Assembly (NCBI GenBank): GCA_964059195.1
Contig: CAXKWD010000007.1
Location: forward strand, 61,566,705 to 61,630,704
Source of the DNA: Ectobius pallidus
Taxonomy: Eukaryota; Arthropoda; Insecta; Blattodea; Ectobiidae
Reading direction: 5' to 3'
Length of the DNA: 64,000 nucleotides
The notes beneath the pieces are model-generated. The model was not told where the DNA came from and did not search any database. It was given only the letters and a program-made list of their open reading frames with translations. The position numbers and the translations under genes were made by a program. Every line of letters starts with the position of its first letter. The stretch's first letter is position 1. Positions 1 to 10,012 of the stretch are shown here, in pieces.

Positions 1-1
1 A

Positions 2-775
2 TTACAGGACAATGTCAGTATCACATCTCAGCAACTAACTAAGTGGTTCAATTCAAATGGCCTCATACTGAATGACAACAAATCAATTGCCATATCCTTT
101 CACCTAAAGAGAAATAATAGCCCACCAAAACCAACCATTAGCTTTGAAAACTCAATCCGATATGCTCCATCCACCAAATTTCTTGGCATAACCATAGATG
201 AACATCTATCTTGGGACTCACATATAGGAGAAGTTGTTAAAAAACTGGGAAAATTCACCTATGCGCTTTACCATATTAAAAAACTTACCAATGCACCCAC
301 GACTAGATCTCTCTATTTTGCCCACGTCCAAAGCATTATGAGATATGGCATAATCTTCTGGGGAAACAGCACTAAAAGCATAGCAATATTCCGAATTCAG
401 AAAAGAATCGTTCGAATACTGTCTGGAGCAAACAAAAATGACTCATGTAGACCCATCTTTAAGACCTTGCAAATCCTACCTCTTCCATCCCTATACATAT
501 ATGAGTTACTGATACATGTCAAAGCTCACCTAAACGAATTTCAAACAAATGGAACAAATCATGAGCATAAAACCAGATTCAGAAATAATCTCTCTATTCC
601 TACTCATAACACAGCACAATTTCAGAAAGGAGCTAAATACAGTGGAGTAAATTTGTTCAATAAACTACCACAACACTTAAAAATATACAATCCCCAAGCA
701 AATTCAAAAGCACCCTAAAAAAATTCCTAATTCAATCATGCTTCTACAGTATTGAGGAATACTGTAACTCAATCT
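2..775 (+). pseudogene. LINE reverse transcriptase, C-terminal part
   Basis: Frame 2 is open from the window edge to the stop at 716-718. It covers the region downstream of the RT palm: a KFLGITID block, then LWG-type FWGNSTKS, a QKRIVRIL block and FNKLPQHLK near the end, in the order usual for Jockey/CR1-type LINE proteins. Near position 700 the frame breaks: the expected tail FKSTLKKFLIQSCFYSIEEY continues in another frame to about 775, so one indel separates them. The catalytic YADD motif would lie upstream of the window. A dead 3' fragment is most likely. Confidence 0.8.
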
Positions 776-1016
776 CTTGATAACTCAAAAAAAAAAGGAA
801 ATATCTTGTTACTGAACTATCTCATCCCATTCTCTCTCATCTGTAATATATATGTAAATTAATGTACCCGGTATTGTATTATACTCTTAATATAATTTCT
901 TTTGTAAGTCTATTGTTATGTAACCATATTCTATGTAACCATATTTCTATGTAATTGTATTAATATCCCATAGCATGTATTTGCTCAGAGGATTAAACAA
1001 TAAACAATAAACAATA
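2..1016 (+). mobile_element. LINE 3' end, Jockey/CR1-like
   Basis: This is the 3' part of a non-LTR retrotransposon cut by the left edge of the window. It holds the C-terminal part of the reverse transcriptase, an AT-rich 3' UTR, and a tail of three AAACAAT units at about 994-1015. A tail of short repeats instead of pure poly(A) is typical of several LINE clades. The next base after the tail belongs to a different LINE fragment, so this copy either inserted into that element or landed against it. I cannot see the 5' end. Confidence 0.8.
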
Positions 1017-1499
1017 CTTTGGGGGAATAGCTCACATGCTAGGAGGATTTTTATTATGCAGAAAAAGGCAATTAAGATTATCTGTAAAGTGCCTGTTCGC
1101 ACACATTGTAGGCCTCTTCTAATTAGCTTAGGTTTGTTAACATTACCCTCATTATATGTTTTGTTTACTCTTTGTCATGTTCACAAAAACTCAGAAAATT
1201 TTAATAATAATATGCCTAGTGATTTTCATGGTTAGGCCTACAATACAAGGAACAAAAATAAACTCCGAGTACAACAGTATAACTATAGCCAATCACAGAA
1301 AAATTGGTACTATGTTTCAGTCAAACTATACAACTATATACCAGAACAATTAAAAACATTACCATTGGTGAAATTTAAGAAAAGTATTAAACATGTATTA
1401 AGTTTATTCTCTGAGTGCCTTTATTGCACTGATGACTTTTTTTTTCTATTAATTGAAATTGTATTGTTGATTAGGGAATTTATTATAGGCTTAGTTTAG
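1017..1499 (+). pseudogene. LINE reverse transcriptase C-terminal remnant
   Basis: From 1017 the translation runs LWGNSSHARRIFIMQKKAIK, which is the LWG..S block and QK(R/K)A(I/V)(K/R)I block of LINE C-termini. An in-frame TAG follows at about 1229. The rest is readable in a neighbouring frame: a block of Tyr/Asn-rich residues, then LYNYIPEQLKTLPLVKFKKS, the expected F/Y-N-x-(I/L)-P block and F(K)K-L helix. One stop and one frame change make it a dead fragment. It is about 150 codons, against an expected ORF2 of about 900. Confidence 0.7.
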
Positions 1500-1652
1500 T
1501 TATTTTGTATTAGGTCTTGTTCTATAATTTTAGATATAACTTATTTATATTATACCTACTATACGTTATCTTGTATATTATTTTATTTGATGAAGTCCAT
1601 GTATTTTTTAAAAATACTTAATGATGAATAAATTCTGTTCTGTTCTGTTCTT
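1017..1652 (+). mobile_element. Second LINE 3' fragment with TTCTG tail
   Basis: This is a 5'-truncated non-LTR retrotransposon fragment of a different family from the one before it. Its reading begins exactly where the AAACAAT tail of the first element stops. It has a coding remnant followed by an AT-rich UTR and about three TTCTG units at 1633-1650. Confidence 0.7.
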
Positions 1653-2861
1653 TATTCTTGTATCATATGTTGAGTACTATCGAGTACTATTGAATGACTA
1701 AGCAATACTTTGAATTCTTATGCTAGTTTAATTCTCTCTAGTAGCATTATTGTAGTATTATGAGGTTAACGTCCGTGTGGTGGTGTATGTGGCTCTTCTA
1801 TGACGAATTCTTGTTGCTCAGATCTTGGCTCGATGCTGCAGCTTGCTCCTGGTGGAGTATGTAACCTCCTTCCCAGGTTCGAGGGAGGATACACAGGATT
1901 TCTTAATCTTAGCAAAATACTCGTATTCCCCAGTTATTCCCACTTTATTTACATGACTACTGTGTACACATCGTAAACACTACATCCCCTAACTCCTCCT
2001 CCTCACTCCTTGTGCCTCGTTCATCCCCTGAAGATCCCTCCGGGGATAAATCCCGTACATAGTAACTGTGAATGTCCATGTTAATTGATATTCTATTAGA
2101 GATTGAACTCCAGCCATGCGTACGCAGCAGTCACAGGATACTCTAAAGAATTTCACTAGCAGCAAATCACTGCTTGCACACGGGCTGGACTCTGATCTCA
2201 GGAAATGACATTACAGTATTGCATTTCACGTGGGTGTTGATTGACATTTCTTATGCAGTCATTTACTCTTGAAGTTCATGACCTTATCTGTGTTCAGTTA
2301 TCAGTGTATCGCTTGTGTTATACAATCTTGGTCTTGTATTTATCTTTTTCAATGATACAATTACGTACGTCTATTTGAAAGTACTTCTATTACTAAAAAG
2401 GTTTAATTGGGTTATACCAATTTCTAGTAGTGGCTATCTTTGGTATATTTTTCCAAATAGTATGATAATTAAATCTCTGCCATTATTTCTTAAACTGAAT
2501 AAACATTTCAAATAAGAAATTGCATTCTCTATATTCTTTAGAACTTAATTGAGATATGATATTTTTACTTATGTTAGTAATTTATTCTTTACAAAAATTT
2601 ACATTTCAATAGAAATTTCTAGTAGCCACTATCTTTGGAATTTTTCTTTCATAGTCCAGTCTGACAATTAAATATCCCTACTTTAGCAAGCATATTGAGT
2701 TTATGTTCCCTGAAGGGAATTCTAGTTATAAAAAAGAAGTTTCTCTTATCTCTCTAAAATTCTTTGTAGACTTGGTAACTTTATTTATTCCAGTAACTTC
2801 TATGCATTATAAGTTTTCGTATTCTTATAGAAAAGTCCATTAAGTGAAAACCTTGCTGAAT
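1653..2861. other. No gene seen; weak internal duplication
   Basis: This is AT-rich sequence without a convincing reading frame. A weak direct duplication is visible: the word AATTTCTAGTAG followed by a CTATCTTTGG block and a TAATTAAAT block occurs at about 2427-2475 and again at about 2616-2670. A C/T-rich stretch lies at 1985-2050. I cannot assign a function. Confidence 0.4.
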
Positions 2862-2959
2862 GGTGGTTCAAAAAGAGTGCCAGTTTTGATATATGAAATG
2901 AAATTCTTTTTTTAAACAAAAAACATAAACAAAATGCATGAACATGTTCATCTAACCTT

Positions 2960-3226
2960 CCCATTTCATATATGAAAATGTATGTCGGGCATATGACCTC
3001 CTCTACCGCCCTGGCATGCGAGAACTCTGTCCATGAATTTCACTACGACTGTACGACATTTCGTCGACAACTTGTCAAATTTCCTCTTTCAAGTCATGGA
3101 TGTTTCTTGGTTTATTGGCATACACCAATGACTTAAGATGACCCCAAAGAAAAAATCACAAGGAGTTAAGTTGCCATTGATTATCAGCATTGCGCGAAAT
3201 GAGGCGATCTGGGAACTTCTCATGGA
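2960..3226 (-). pseudogene. Mariner-like transposase, C-terminal remnant
   Basis: Minus-strand translation past the deletion gives FPDRLISRN, then an FFLWGHLKSLVYANKPRN block and a helix with KEEI. This is the familiar FPGRLISRNGD..W..RS.DLTPLDFFLWG..K..VY region of the family. The third catalytic aspartate (in LTPxDFF) can be read only in a shifted frame, and there are further stops. Together with the N-terminal piece it shows about 0.4 kb lost from the catalytic core. Confidence 0.75.
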
Positions 3227-3586
3227 TCAACTGAATTTATAGGGGTGGTAATGGAGATCATACTGGAGAATTCTCCGTACTGAAGAACATCTTAATCCCA
3301 ATTGTTGGGAACGGCGATGAATTGATTTCATTGAGCTAACAGCCACACTGTCACGAACCACCGCAATGTTCTGCTCACTTCGACTAGAACAACCAGGACT
3401 TTTGAGGTTCACTGTTGAATCTGTCTCAAAGAAATTTTTCATAAGTCTGCGAACTGTAGATTCATTTGGTGCTTCATTATGCCCTAGAATCGCGCAAAGT
3501 CGCCTGACAGTTGCTGCATAACTTTCTCCATTCTGATAAAATGTTTTCACGATTAGCACATGCTGCTCACAAGTGAACTACTCCAT
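3227..3586 (-). pseudogene. Mariner-like transposase, N-terminal DNA-binding part
   Basis: This is the N-terminal helix-turn-helix region of an insect mariner-like transposase of the kind annotated as DUF4817. The recognisable blocks are EQHVLIVKTFYQNGESYAAT, then NEASTVRRLMKNF-like residues, a GCSSRS linker, and RRSQQLGLRCSSVRRILQYD, the second helix-turn-helix. The ATG is at 3586-3584 and codon 3 is a TAG stop. The frame ends near LHYHPYK, where intact relatives run on into the catalytic DDE domain; here the sequence jumps to a C-terminal piece. It can bind DNA at best and cannot catalyse. Confidence 0.85.
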
Positions 3587-3723
3587 GGTTAGACACAGAA
3601 TGCGAGCAATTCCAACTGCATCAACAATCAGAATGTTCCTGGAAATAGAAACGAAACAATGTCATCAACCGACAAACAGAAATTTACCAGCCGTTTCAAA
3701 ACCGGTGCTCTTTTTGAACCACC

Positions 3724-4639
3724 CTTTATATTTCCAATAATTATTCCAGTGTTTTCTTAATTTTTAAGTGAATTGACCCCCAAAAGTCAAAATAAAAAAT
3801 TCTATATTTGTATTTTTAAAAACATATGTATTTAATTAAACAAGATTTCTTGGTGTGTCAAGTATGATATAGCAGTTATTTTGTTTTCATAACATAATGA
3901 GTAGTTTTATTATGTCCACTGTTAAAATAGCGTAAAATGTGATTTTCATTAGTTCAATATTTAAACATTTTCCGGGGTGGACCCCCCACTTAGGTTATTA
4001 TTACAATGGCATGTCTTAGAGTGTGGCAAATAAGTTTCCTAACTAGTTTTTCTGTGCTAAAATAGCGTAAAATTTTATTTTCATTTGTTCAATGTTTAAA
4101 AATTTTCTTGGGATGGACCCCCGACTCCCTTCTTGAGGGGTATTATATACCCCAAACCCCCCAGCACTTTCGACCCTCCCCGTAATTACTTTCTGGCATT
4201 GTTGCACTTATATATTATTAATATGATGTTACAAAGTGGCCCAAGAAGTTAAAGCGCCAAAAAATAAATAAATTAAAAAAATTGCCCCGCCTAGAAAATA
4301 TCATATGGGTGCCCTTGTCAACAGCCAATCAGGTTGGGGGGTTGAGCAGTGAAGTTTGGGGGGTGGGCACCCCTGCAGAATATCATGACTTGTTCTTGTA
4401 ATTGAAACTTTTATCACATGTCTTTGAGAAATCTGGCATATATAGGCCTACACTGTTAATATTGTTAGTGAGATTAAGCTTTTCTTGAGTTTTCTCTTGG
4501 CGCTTTATCCTCTGTTGTCTGCCATCCACACTGAAGATTTGGTTCCCTCTACTACCTTTGGGTAGGTCCTCACCTTGTGCATCCTTGAACTGTGGATGTA
4601 GTGATAAATAATCAGTATTTTCCTGGTAGAGTTAATTTT
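3724..4639. other. No gene; diverged tandem duplication and G-rich tract
   Basis: Two diverged copies of a unit of about 130 bp lie in tandem at about 3923-3992 and 4056-4126. Each has AAAATAGCGTAAAAT, a TTCATTxGTTCAAT block and a GGATGGACCCCC-type end. A short hairpin with GGGGTA and TACCCC arms lies at about 4136-4153. A G-rich stretch (GGTTGGGGGGTTGAG then TTTGGGGGGTGGG) is at about 4332-4368. No coding potential is evident. Confidence 0.5.
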
Positions 4640-4666
4640 GTTTACTGACTTAGTTCTCCCCTGCAA

Positions 4667-5129
4667 TTAATTAATTCTATCCAACCCAGCCAGTCCGTCA
4701 GTCGGTACACTCTGTAGATCAGCTTGCAGTTGTTGTCCCTTTTTGGCCACATTAATAGTTTGTTTTTCTATTCTCTTGGTGTAGGACAATAATTTCTTCT
4801 CTTTGATGAGGTGAGAATTGCATCCACTGTCAACAACAAAAGCAGATTCCACTTCACCATGTAAATTTACTTCTTCAGACATAAGAATTTCCACAAAAAA
4901 AGTAGCTTTATGACCATTATCTGGTTGCTGTTAAAATTTTCATTATTTCTTCCCTGTGGAATGTTATCAGGATTAAATGTGCATTTTGAGGAAGGATGAG
5001 TTCTCTTCTTACACCTGGGACAAACTGGCAGGGGACCATTTTTGAAGTAATATTCTCCATTGTGTGTGTTGGAGCAGGTGATACAACTTGGAGCCTCTTG
5101 ATTCTTGTTTTCTTGGTTCTGTCTATATC
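4667..5129 (-). pseudogene. Copia zinc-binding linker and protease start
   Basis: Downstream of the gag remnant the minus strand reads a Cys-rich segment with a good CX2CX4HX4C knuckle (CPRCKKRTHPSSKC), then, after a frame change near 4900, FVVDSGCNSHLI. The latter is the aspartic protease active site (D-S-G) used in Copia Pol. The frame ends at 4667 without reaching integrase. The catalytic Asp-Ser-Gly is intact, but the domain is cut short. Confidence 0.75.
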
Positions 5130-5870
5130 TTATTTTTGAGGGCAGGAACTGATGTAATTAGGACCACCACATTTGAAACACTTCACATTTTTATTCTTCT
5201 TATTTGAATTGTTATTTTGTTGTTTACCTTTGTGACTGTTATTGTTATTGTTATTATAAGTAGCTTTAAAGGCCACTTGGGGCTCTTCTTTCATGCCCTT
5301 GATCTTTTCCTCTTCTACGAGTAATCTTGATTTTTTATTTTTTATTTTTCGTTCTGCTTTAGGTGTGGAATCCACTGGAAAAATGAAAATATTTTTCTTG
5401 TAATGCCAGAATCAGTCTGGTCATTATCATATCTTTGTCAATATCAACATCCAGACCATTCAAACGAAATGCTTTATTCTAAAGGGGTGAAATGTTTGTC
5501 ATAATATTTTCTGACTTGTTATATTTAAAACTGAAAAATTCACTCAAGAGTTGATTCTTTTGTGGTTTGTATCATTTTTGTAGACATCACACAAGGTCTT
5601 GAACATCTCAAAGGAGGAATCACATGTCAAGAAATGGGACTTCACAGTAAGATCAATGGTTCTCAGAATGTAAAACTGAGCAAGAGCATCTTTTGACTCC
5701 CAATCTAACTTCTCATCTTCATCGTTGGTAGGTTTCTTGTCATTCCTATTAACAATGTTCTTCAGTATCTTGGCCAAAGAGAGAATATTAATTTCTTTCT
5801 CCCACAAAGGAAACATTGCCGAGTCCTTCAGCCTCATGATGGCTTCAGCCTCATAGTCTTTGGATGCCAT
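5130..5870 (-). pseudogene. Copia gag, frameshifted
   Basis: The likely ATG is at 5870-5868 (MASKDYEAEAIMRLKD). The protein has the Copia gag pattern: W/F-x-LW near the start, a helix with KDALAQFYILRTID, and FEMFKTLCDVY. At about 5545 the frame shifts. The continuation YKPQKNQLLSEFFSFKYNKS, then NGLDVDIDKDMIMTRLILAL, is the rest of the gag helix bundle and has one stop. Around 5350 it shifts back into an Asn/Lys-rich linker and a zinc knuckle CFKCGGPNYISSC, in which the usual His is Tyr and the spacing is one residue short. Gag packages the RNA; this copy is not functional. Confidence 0.8.
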
Positions 5871-5968
5871 CTTATTGTTGCAAGCACTGGTACACCCGAA
5901 GAGAAAAAACACAGGTTTTGCACTAACACAGATTTGCAATCTACTTCACATTTGTTTCAGACTCTCTT

Positions 5969-5982
5969 CTGGGCCCATAACC
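5969..5982 (-). promoter_or_regulatory. Copia-type primer-binding site
   Basis: On the minus strand the sequence GGTTATGGGCCCAG follows directly after a CA dinucleotide that would end the 5' LTR. This word is the complement of an internal fragment of initiator methionine tRNA used by Drosophila copia relatives. The same word lies beside the 5' LTR of the young Copia element at 28778. Confidence 0.75.
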
Positions 5983-6061
5983 TGCTAATTTTATGAATAT
6001 TCGTTAGTGTTCTTTAGTCTTTTTGAAGTAAAACTTCTTTTCTCGTGGTAGGGGGTAAATT

Positions 6062-6146
6062 GTGTCACGCTAAAACCGTCACGGTCACACTGAAACCGTC
6101 ACGAAATAAATGTCACACTGAAACCGTCACGAAATAGTGTCACACT
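6062..6146. repeat. Short tandem array, GTCACACTGAAACCGTCACG units
   Basis: About three and a half units of 25-28 bp are present, each built on GTCACACTGAAACCGTCACG with an AAATA spacer. The first unit is shorter and the last decays into a CACTCAAAATT tail. No reading frame is associated. Confidence 0.75.
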
Positions 6147-6249
6147 CAAAATTGAATAGACTGTTTCGAAGCGGACTGCACAGAAAACAATCAACTCAAT
6201 CATTAGGAGTATTCAAAGGAAAGTTTTCAGGCCTAGTACCAGAACCTGC

Positions 6250-6283
<34 letters not shown>

Positions 6284-6460
6284 CAGTGGCGGACGCAGAA
6301 TTTTTTTTCGGGGGGGGGATTTGAATACTAAAAAAATTAATTAACTTACATATTATACAATTAGTTTATAAAACTGGCCACTTAGAGTGCATATATAGCC
6401 TTTTTTCAAATTTCGGGGGGGGATCTATCCCCCCAATCCCCCCCTCTGCGTCCGCCACTG

Positions 6461-6508
<48 letters not shown>

Positions 6509-6571
6509 ATAATAATAATAATGATAATAACAATGATAATAATAATAATAACAATAATAATAATAATAATA
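6250..6571. repeat. GTA/ATA microsatellite split by a MITE
   Basis: GTA units run from 6250 to 6283 and resume at 6461 to about 6508, then pass into ATA/ATG/ACA triplets up to 6571. The break is the insertion at 6284-6460. Reading frames of Leu, Ile or Thr runs here are artefacts of the triplet repeat. Confidence 0.9.
6284..6460. mobile_element. hAT-type MITE (CAGTGGCGG ends)
   Basis: A 177-bp element begins CAGTGGCGGACGCAGA and ends with the exact reverse complement TCTGCGTCCGCCACTG. G-runs and C-runs just inside the ends extend the symmetry. Both flanks carry GTAGTAGT, an 8-bp match as expected of hAT insertions, though the microsatellite host makes the duplication ambiguous. CAGTGGCGG ends are usual for Tip100/Zaphod-type hAT elements. 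There is no coding capacity. Confidence 0.8.
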
Positions 6572-6654
6572 CTTAAATGCTCAATGGCAATACACAATTC
6601 CTAAGCAATCTAAAGGTATATTATCTATTTTATGGAACCCGGAGGTACATTACC

Positions 6655-6938
6655 GCGCTTAAAAAATCCAAACAATAAAAAAATTAAAGATACAAAATTT
6701 ATAAAATCCAAAATTCCAAAATTAAAATATCAAAGATCCAAAATTAAAAAGTCCAAAATCCAAAATTTAAAAAATAAGAAATCCAAAATTAAAAATCCAA
6801 ATATCCAAAATTAAAACAATTAAAAAATTAAAAAAACAAAAATTGCAAAATTAAAATCCAAAATTTAAAAATAAAAAAAATAAAAATACCAAAATTGAAA
6901 AATATAAAAATAAAAAAAAAATTAAAAATTCAAAGAAT
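6655..6938. repeat. AT-rich CCAAAATTAAA array, left part
   Basis: This is a loose array of TCCAAAATTAAAAA-like units with variable length and order. It stops exactly at the Gypsy insertion and resumes at 14299, so the two parts were once contiguous (about 830 bp). Confidence 0.8.
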
Positions 6939-7373
6939 TGTAAAGCCTCGATTGGTACCCCTGATAGCAAGGTCCAAAGTATATTTCCGTTACGGCGAAA
7001 ACCGCTGATGAAGTAGCTTGGGTTGGACACGAGGCAGGATGGAGATGCGAGTTAGACATGGCGGGGACGTAAAAGTAGAGAGAAGTGTGTGAACGGCGAA
7101 TATGCCAAGTGCTGTATAGAAGGGATTATTCTATGTATAAAATGGTAGATTAGGGTGGTGGAATAAACAGGGTAGAATAGAGTTGATGTGTGTTATTTTA
7201 TGTTATATGTGTACATACCCCCAAAGCAAACCTAAGGGAATTGGGGGGGTCTGAGCGAAAGGATCGATGGAACTTCTCTTCATGATGCCGACTTCAGGAG
7301 CAGAGACGGCGGAGGCGGTCATTGAGGCCGGAATCGGTCCCATCCTGACGGAGTGCTAAACAGGCACTCTACA
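6939..7373 (+). repeat. Gypsy 5' LTR (435 bp)
   Basis: It starts with TG and ends with CA. Compared with the 3' LTR it has an extra 17 bases (AGAAGGGATTATTCTAT, at about 7126), bounded by TAT repeats that suggest slippage or deletion in the other copy. It also has two single-base indels and one substitution. Confidence 0.9.
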
Positions 7374-7374
7374 A

Positions 7375-7392
7375 TGGTGTCAGAAGTGCTGG
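7375..7392 (+). promoter_or_regulatory. Primer-binding site, probably tRNA-Leu
   Basis: TGGTGTCAGAAGTG begins one base after the 5' LTR. From memory this complements the 3' end of a leucine tRNA. The match weakens after about 14 bases. Confidence 0.55.
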
Positions 7393-7759
7393 ATGCGGAT
7401 ACTCCATGTAGTTTAAACCGCAAGGGAAATATTTAGGAATTTAAAAATTTTGTAAAAATGTCGTGGGAAGGGTTATCTTCCGCGCCGGGCTCCAGTCGCG
7501 CTACAGTAAAGAAGAAAGAAGAGAAATTGTGACAATAATGGTCATGGACTCCGAAAATGACCAAATTAAATTTTTTTTTTTTTGTGTGTTACGAAAATAT
7601 TTGTGAAGGTTAAATAAAGAAATGAGAAAATCAAGCATGGTGTGTGAAGTGAAGTGTGGCTCACCAGCAGGAATAATAACACCATACATGGATTTTACCA
7701 GCTAATCTCAGGTAACAAAGAAAATATTTTTTTAGATCTGTGCGGGTAGGTAAGCGAAT

Positions 7760-9963
7760 ATGGCTCAAGCTAATTTGCAAGAAGCAATGGATGCCCTATT
7801 GGCGAGGGTGGATCAGTTAGAACAGAGAGAAAACGCGCTAAAGGAAGAGAATACACGTTTAAGCCAGTTAGTGAATGTTCCAAAGGCCAGTTTCAATTTG
7901 CTGAGTAGTGTACCTAGCTTCGGAGGAGGTCCCCATGAGAATATACGCACTTTTTTTTGTCAAAATTGAGGAAGCGGCAGTCATTTCAAGTTGGTCTGAG
8001 GAGGATAAGATGAGGGTAGTTAAGTTGAAATTAGTGGATCAGGCACCAGACTTTTCTATGACAAATGAAATATGTGTGGAGGCAAGTAATTATGAAGACT
8101 TTAAAGCCGGATTGCTAGAAAGGTATAGGAGTAAAGCTACCACCAGGCACAACAGGGAAATGTTATCGACGCTAAAAATGCACCAGGGAGAGAATATAGA
8201 AGGGTTCGCGGACAGAATAAGCAAAATAAACGCTGGTACATATGAGTTAACCGACGACGCAGGAATCAATAGGATACTGAAACAGGAAGCGGATATGCGG
8301 GCCTTAGACACATTTTTAGGTGGGTTGAGAGGAGAAGTGGGCCGTATGACCCGACTCCAATTCCCAGAATCCTTTCAGGAAGCGATACGCAAGGCGATCG
8401 CAATCCAGGAGGCTGATAGGCAGACACCCCGTAATGTGGATACCCAGAAAATTTTTGCGGGAAAGCAAAATAGAACCCAGTACCCTAGGGCGAATGATAC
8501 GCAGAATCGTACACCCCGTGGAAACTTCCAAAACCATTCCAGATACGATAGAGATAGTTATCAGAAGAGATTCCAGCATGACAACGGGAAACATCATAGA
8601 AATTTCAGGCAGGGTGAAGAGAGCGTACCCCGAAATTCACAGGACGTGAGCGTAAAACAAGAATTCAATTCACCTCGGAAAAATCAGGTGGAGTGCTTCA
8701 GATGCCATAAAATGGGGCACATAGCCAGGGATTGTAGGGGAGAGATAGTCTACCCAAACGGGCAAGGGGGGGGGGGCGAATGCCACGAGACGCCTACCCC
8801 AGTAATGAAGATTACAAATTGGACTCCTCTAGCACCCGGAGATAACTTATTGTTATTACCCATAAGATATGGGAATCAGGAATTGCTTTTCATGGTAGAC
8901 ACCGGAGCTCAGTCTACGATATCGTGGCATAAAGAATTTCAATTTTGTAAATTGGGGAGTCACAAAGTGAATTTTGTAGGGTTAACCAGCCAGACTCTGA
9001 AGAGTAAAGGTGCCGTCACTATCAGGGTGAAGATCGGATATTATGAGTACAATCTGAAGGTGCATGTCACAGACCCGGTCACAAATCAATTTGACGGAAT
9101 TTTGGGGATGGATTTTCTCAGTAATAATTCGGCAGTAATTGGGCTAAGACCCAATAGATTGGGATTGAAAACCACAGAATTAGAAGAATTTTCGGAGGTG
9201 AAACTAGAAAGTGAAAAGGGATTTCTCAGATTGGATAGAGAAATTACAATACCACCCCATTCAGGAAAGTTTGTAAAATCTCCACCTAGGAGACGATCTG
9301 TTTATAGTACTCATAAAGAAGAATTGTGCTTAGTAGAACCGGTAGAGGATTCGGAACTGGATTTGAAAAGAATATACATTGCCAGGAGTGTGAACCGAGG
9401 ACCAGAAGCTGTGCTTAATTTGGTTAATTCCAGTAACACTGAGGTGACATTAATTAAAGGGACTAAATTGGCAACTTATGAGTTGTGTGACGCAGCCGAG
9501 GTGGATTTAAGAGAAACGGAGCAAGATCAGTTAAGAGTGTATTATGGCAAGAGTGTAGATTTCAATGACTCACTAAACCATTTATCTGAAAGGGATAAAA
9601 GGATCATCCAGCCAGTGTTAGAAGAGTATGTAGGGCTTTTTCGAAACCGCAGTTTGCCCGCCACAGAATTACTCCAGCATCGCATTGATACAGGAGATGC
9701 TAAGCCAGTGTACCATAGACCTTATAGGGTACCCCATCATCTGAAACCCGTGGTACAAGAGTTCATTGAGCACCAATTGCAAGACGGGATTATACAGCCG
9801 AGCGAATCAGCTTGGGCGGCGCCAGTAGTAATTGTGAGTAAAAAATCACCGGATGGCACCCCTAAATATCGCTTTACTTGTGATTTTCGTTCATTGAATA
9901 AATTGACAACACCGGACGTATATCCACTACCGGATATAAAGGAATGTATTGATAATCTGGGAA
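7760..9963 (+). pseudogene. Gypsy gag-protease-RT start, frameshifted and RT-deleted
   Basis: An ATG at 7760 opens a gag with a leucine-zipper-like helix (LLARVDQLEQRENALKEENT). The frame breaks in a run of eight T at 7951-7958 and continues one frame over from there to 10049. Counting residues of that second frame from 7908, the gag helices are followed by a zinc knuckle CFRCHKMGHIARDC at 263-276, protease VDTGAQSTI with the catalytic Asp at 331 and GILGMDFLS near 398, then RT from about 591 (HRIDTG, RYRFTCDFRSLN-like fingers). The RT stops at NLGK (about 9963). The expected palm with YxDD, the thumb and RNase H are missing; the next codons belong to the integrase side in another frame. It is non-autonomous. 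Confidence 0.9.
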
Positions 9964-10012
9964 AGCACATGGGAATTCGGATGGGCTGTCTAGAAGATTA
10001 TGTCCCTTTGGA

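Larger units (their letters stand above)
2862..3723 (-). mobile_element. Internally deleted mariner-like transposon
   Basis: Imperfect terminal inverted repeats bound the element: GGTGGTTCAAAAAGAGTGCC at 2862 and its near reverse complement ending GGTGCTCTTTTTGAACCACC at 3723. The inner part GTTTTGA is also shared. Between them are N- and C-terminal pieces of one transposase on the minus strand, with the middle missing, so this is an 862-bp deletion derivative of a longer Tc1/mariner-superfamily element. A TA target duplication is not clear at the ends. Confidence 0.85.
4640..6050 (-). mobile_element. 5' part of an old Copia (Ty1/copia) retrotransposon
   Basis: On the minus strand the order is a fragment of LTR (above 5983), primer-binding site, gag, zinc knuckles and the protease active site, after which the element stops. 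No integrase or RT is found downstream, so it is truncated just after protease. Frameshifts in gag and a damaged knuckle show it is old. The LTR fragment is too short to define its outer edge; I place it near 6050 by loss of any recognisable signal. Confidence 0.75.

Noticed and set aside
6366..6597. Minus-strand ORFs of poly-Leu, poly-Ile and poly-Thr
   Set aside because: They are translations of the triplet microsatellite.
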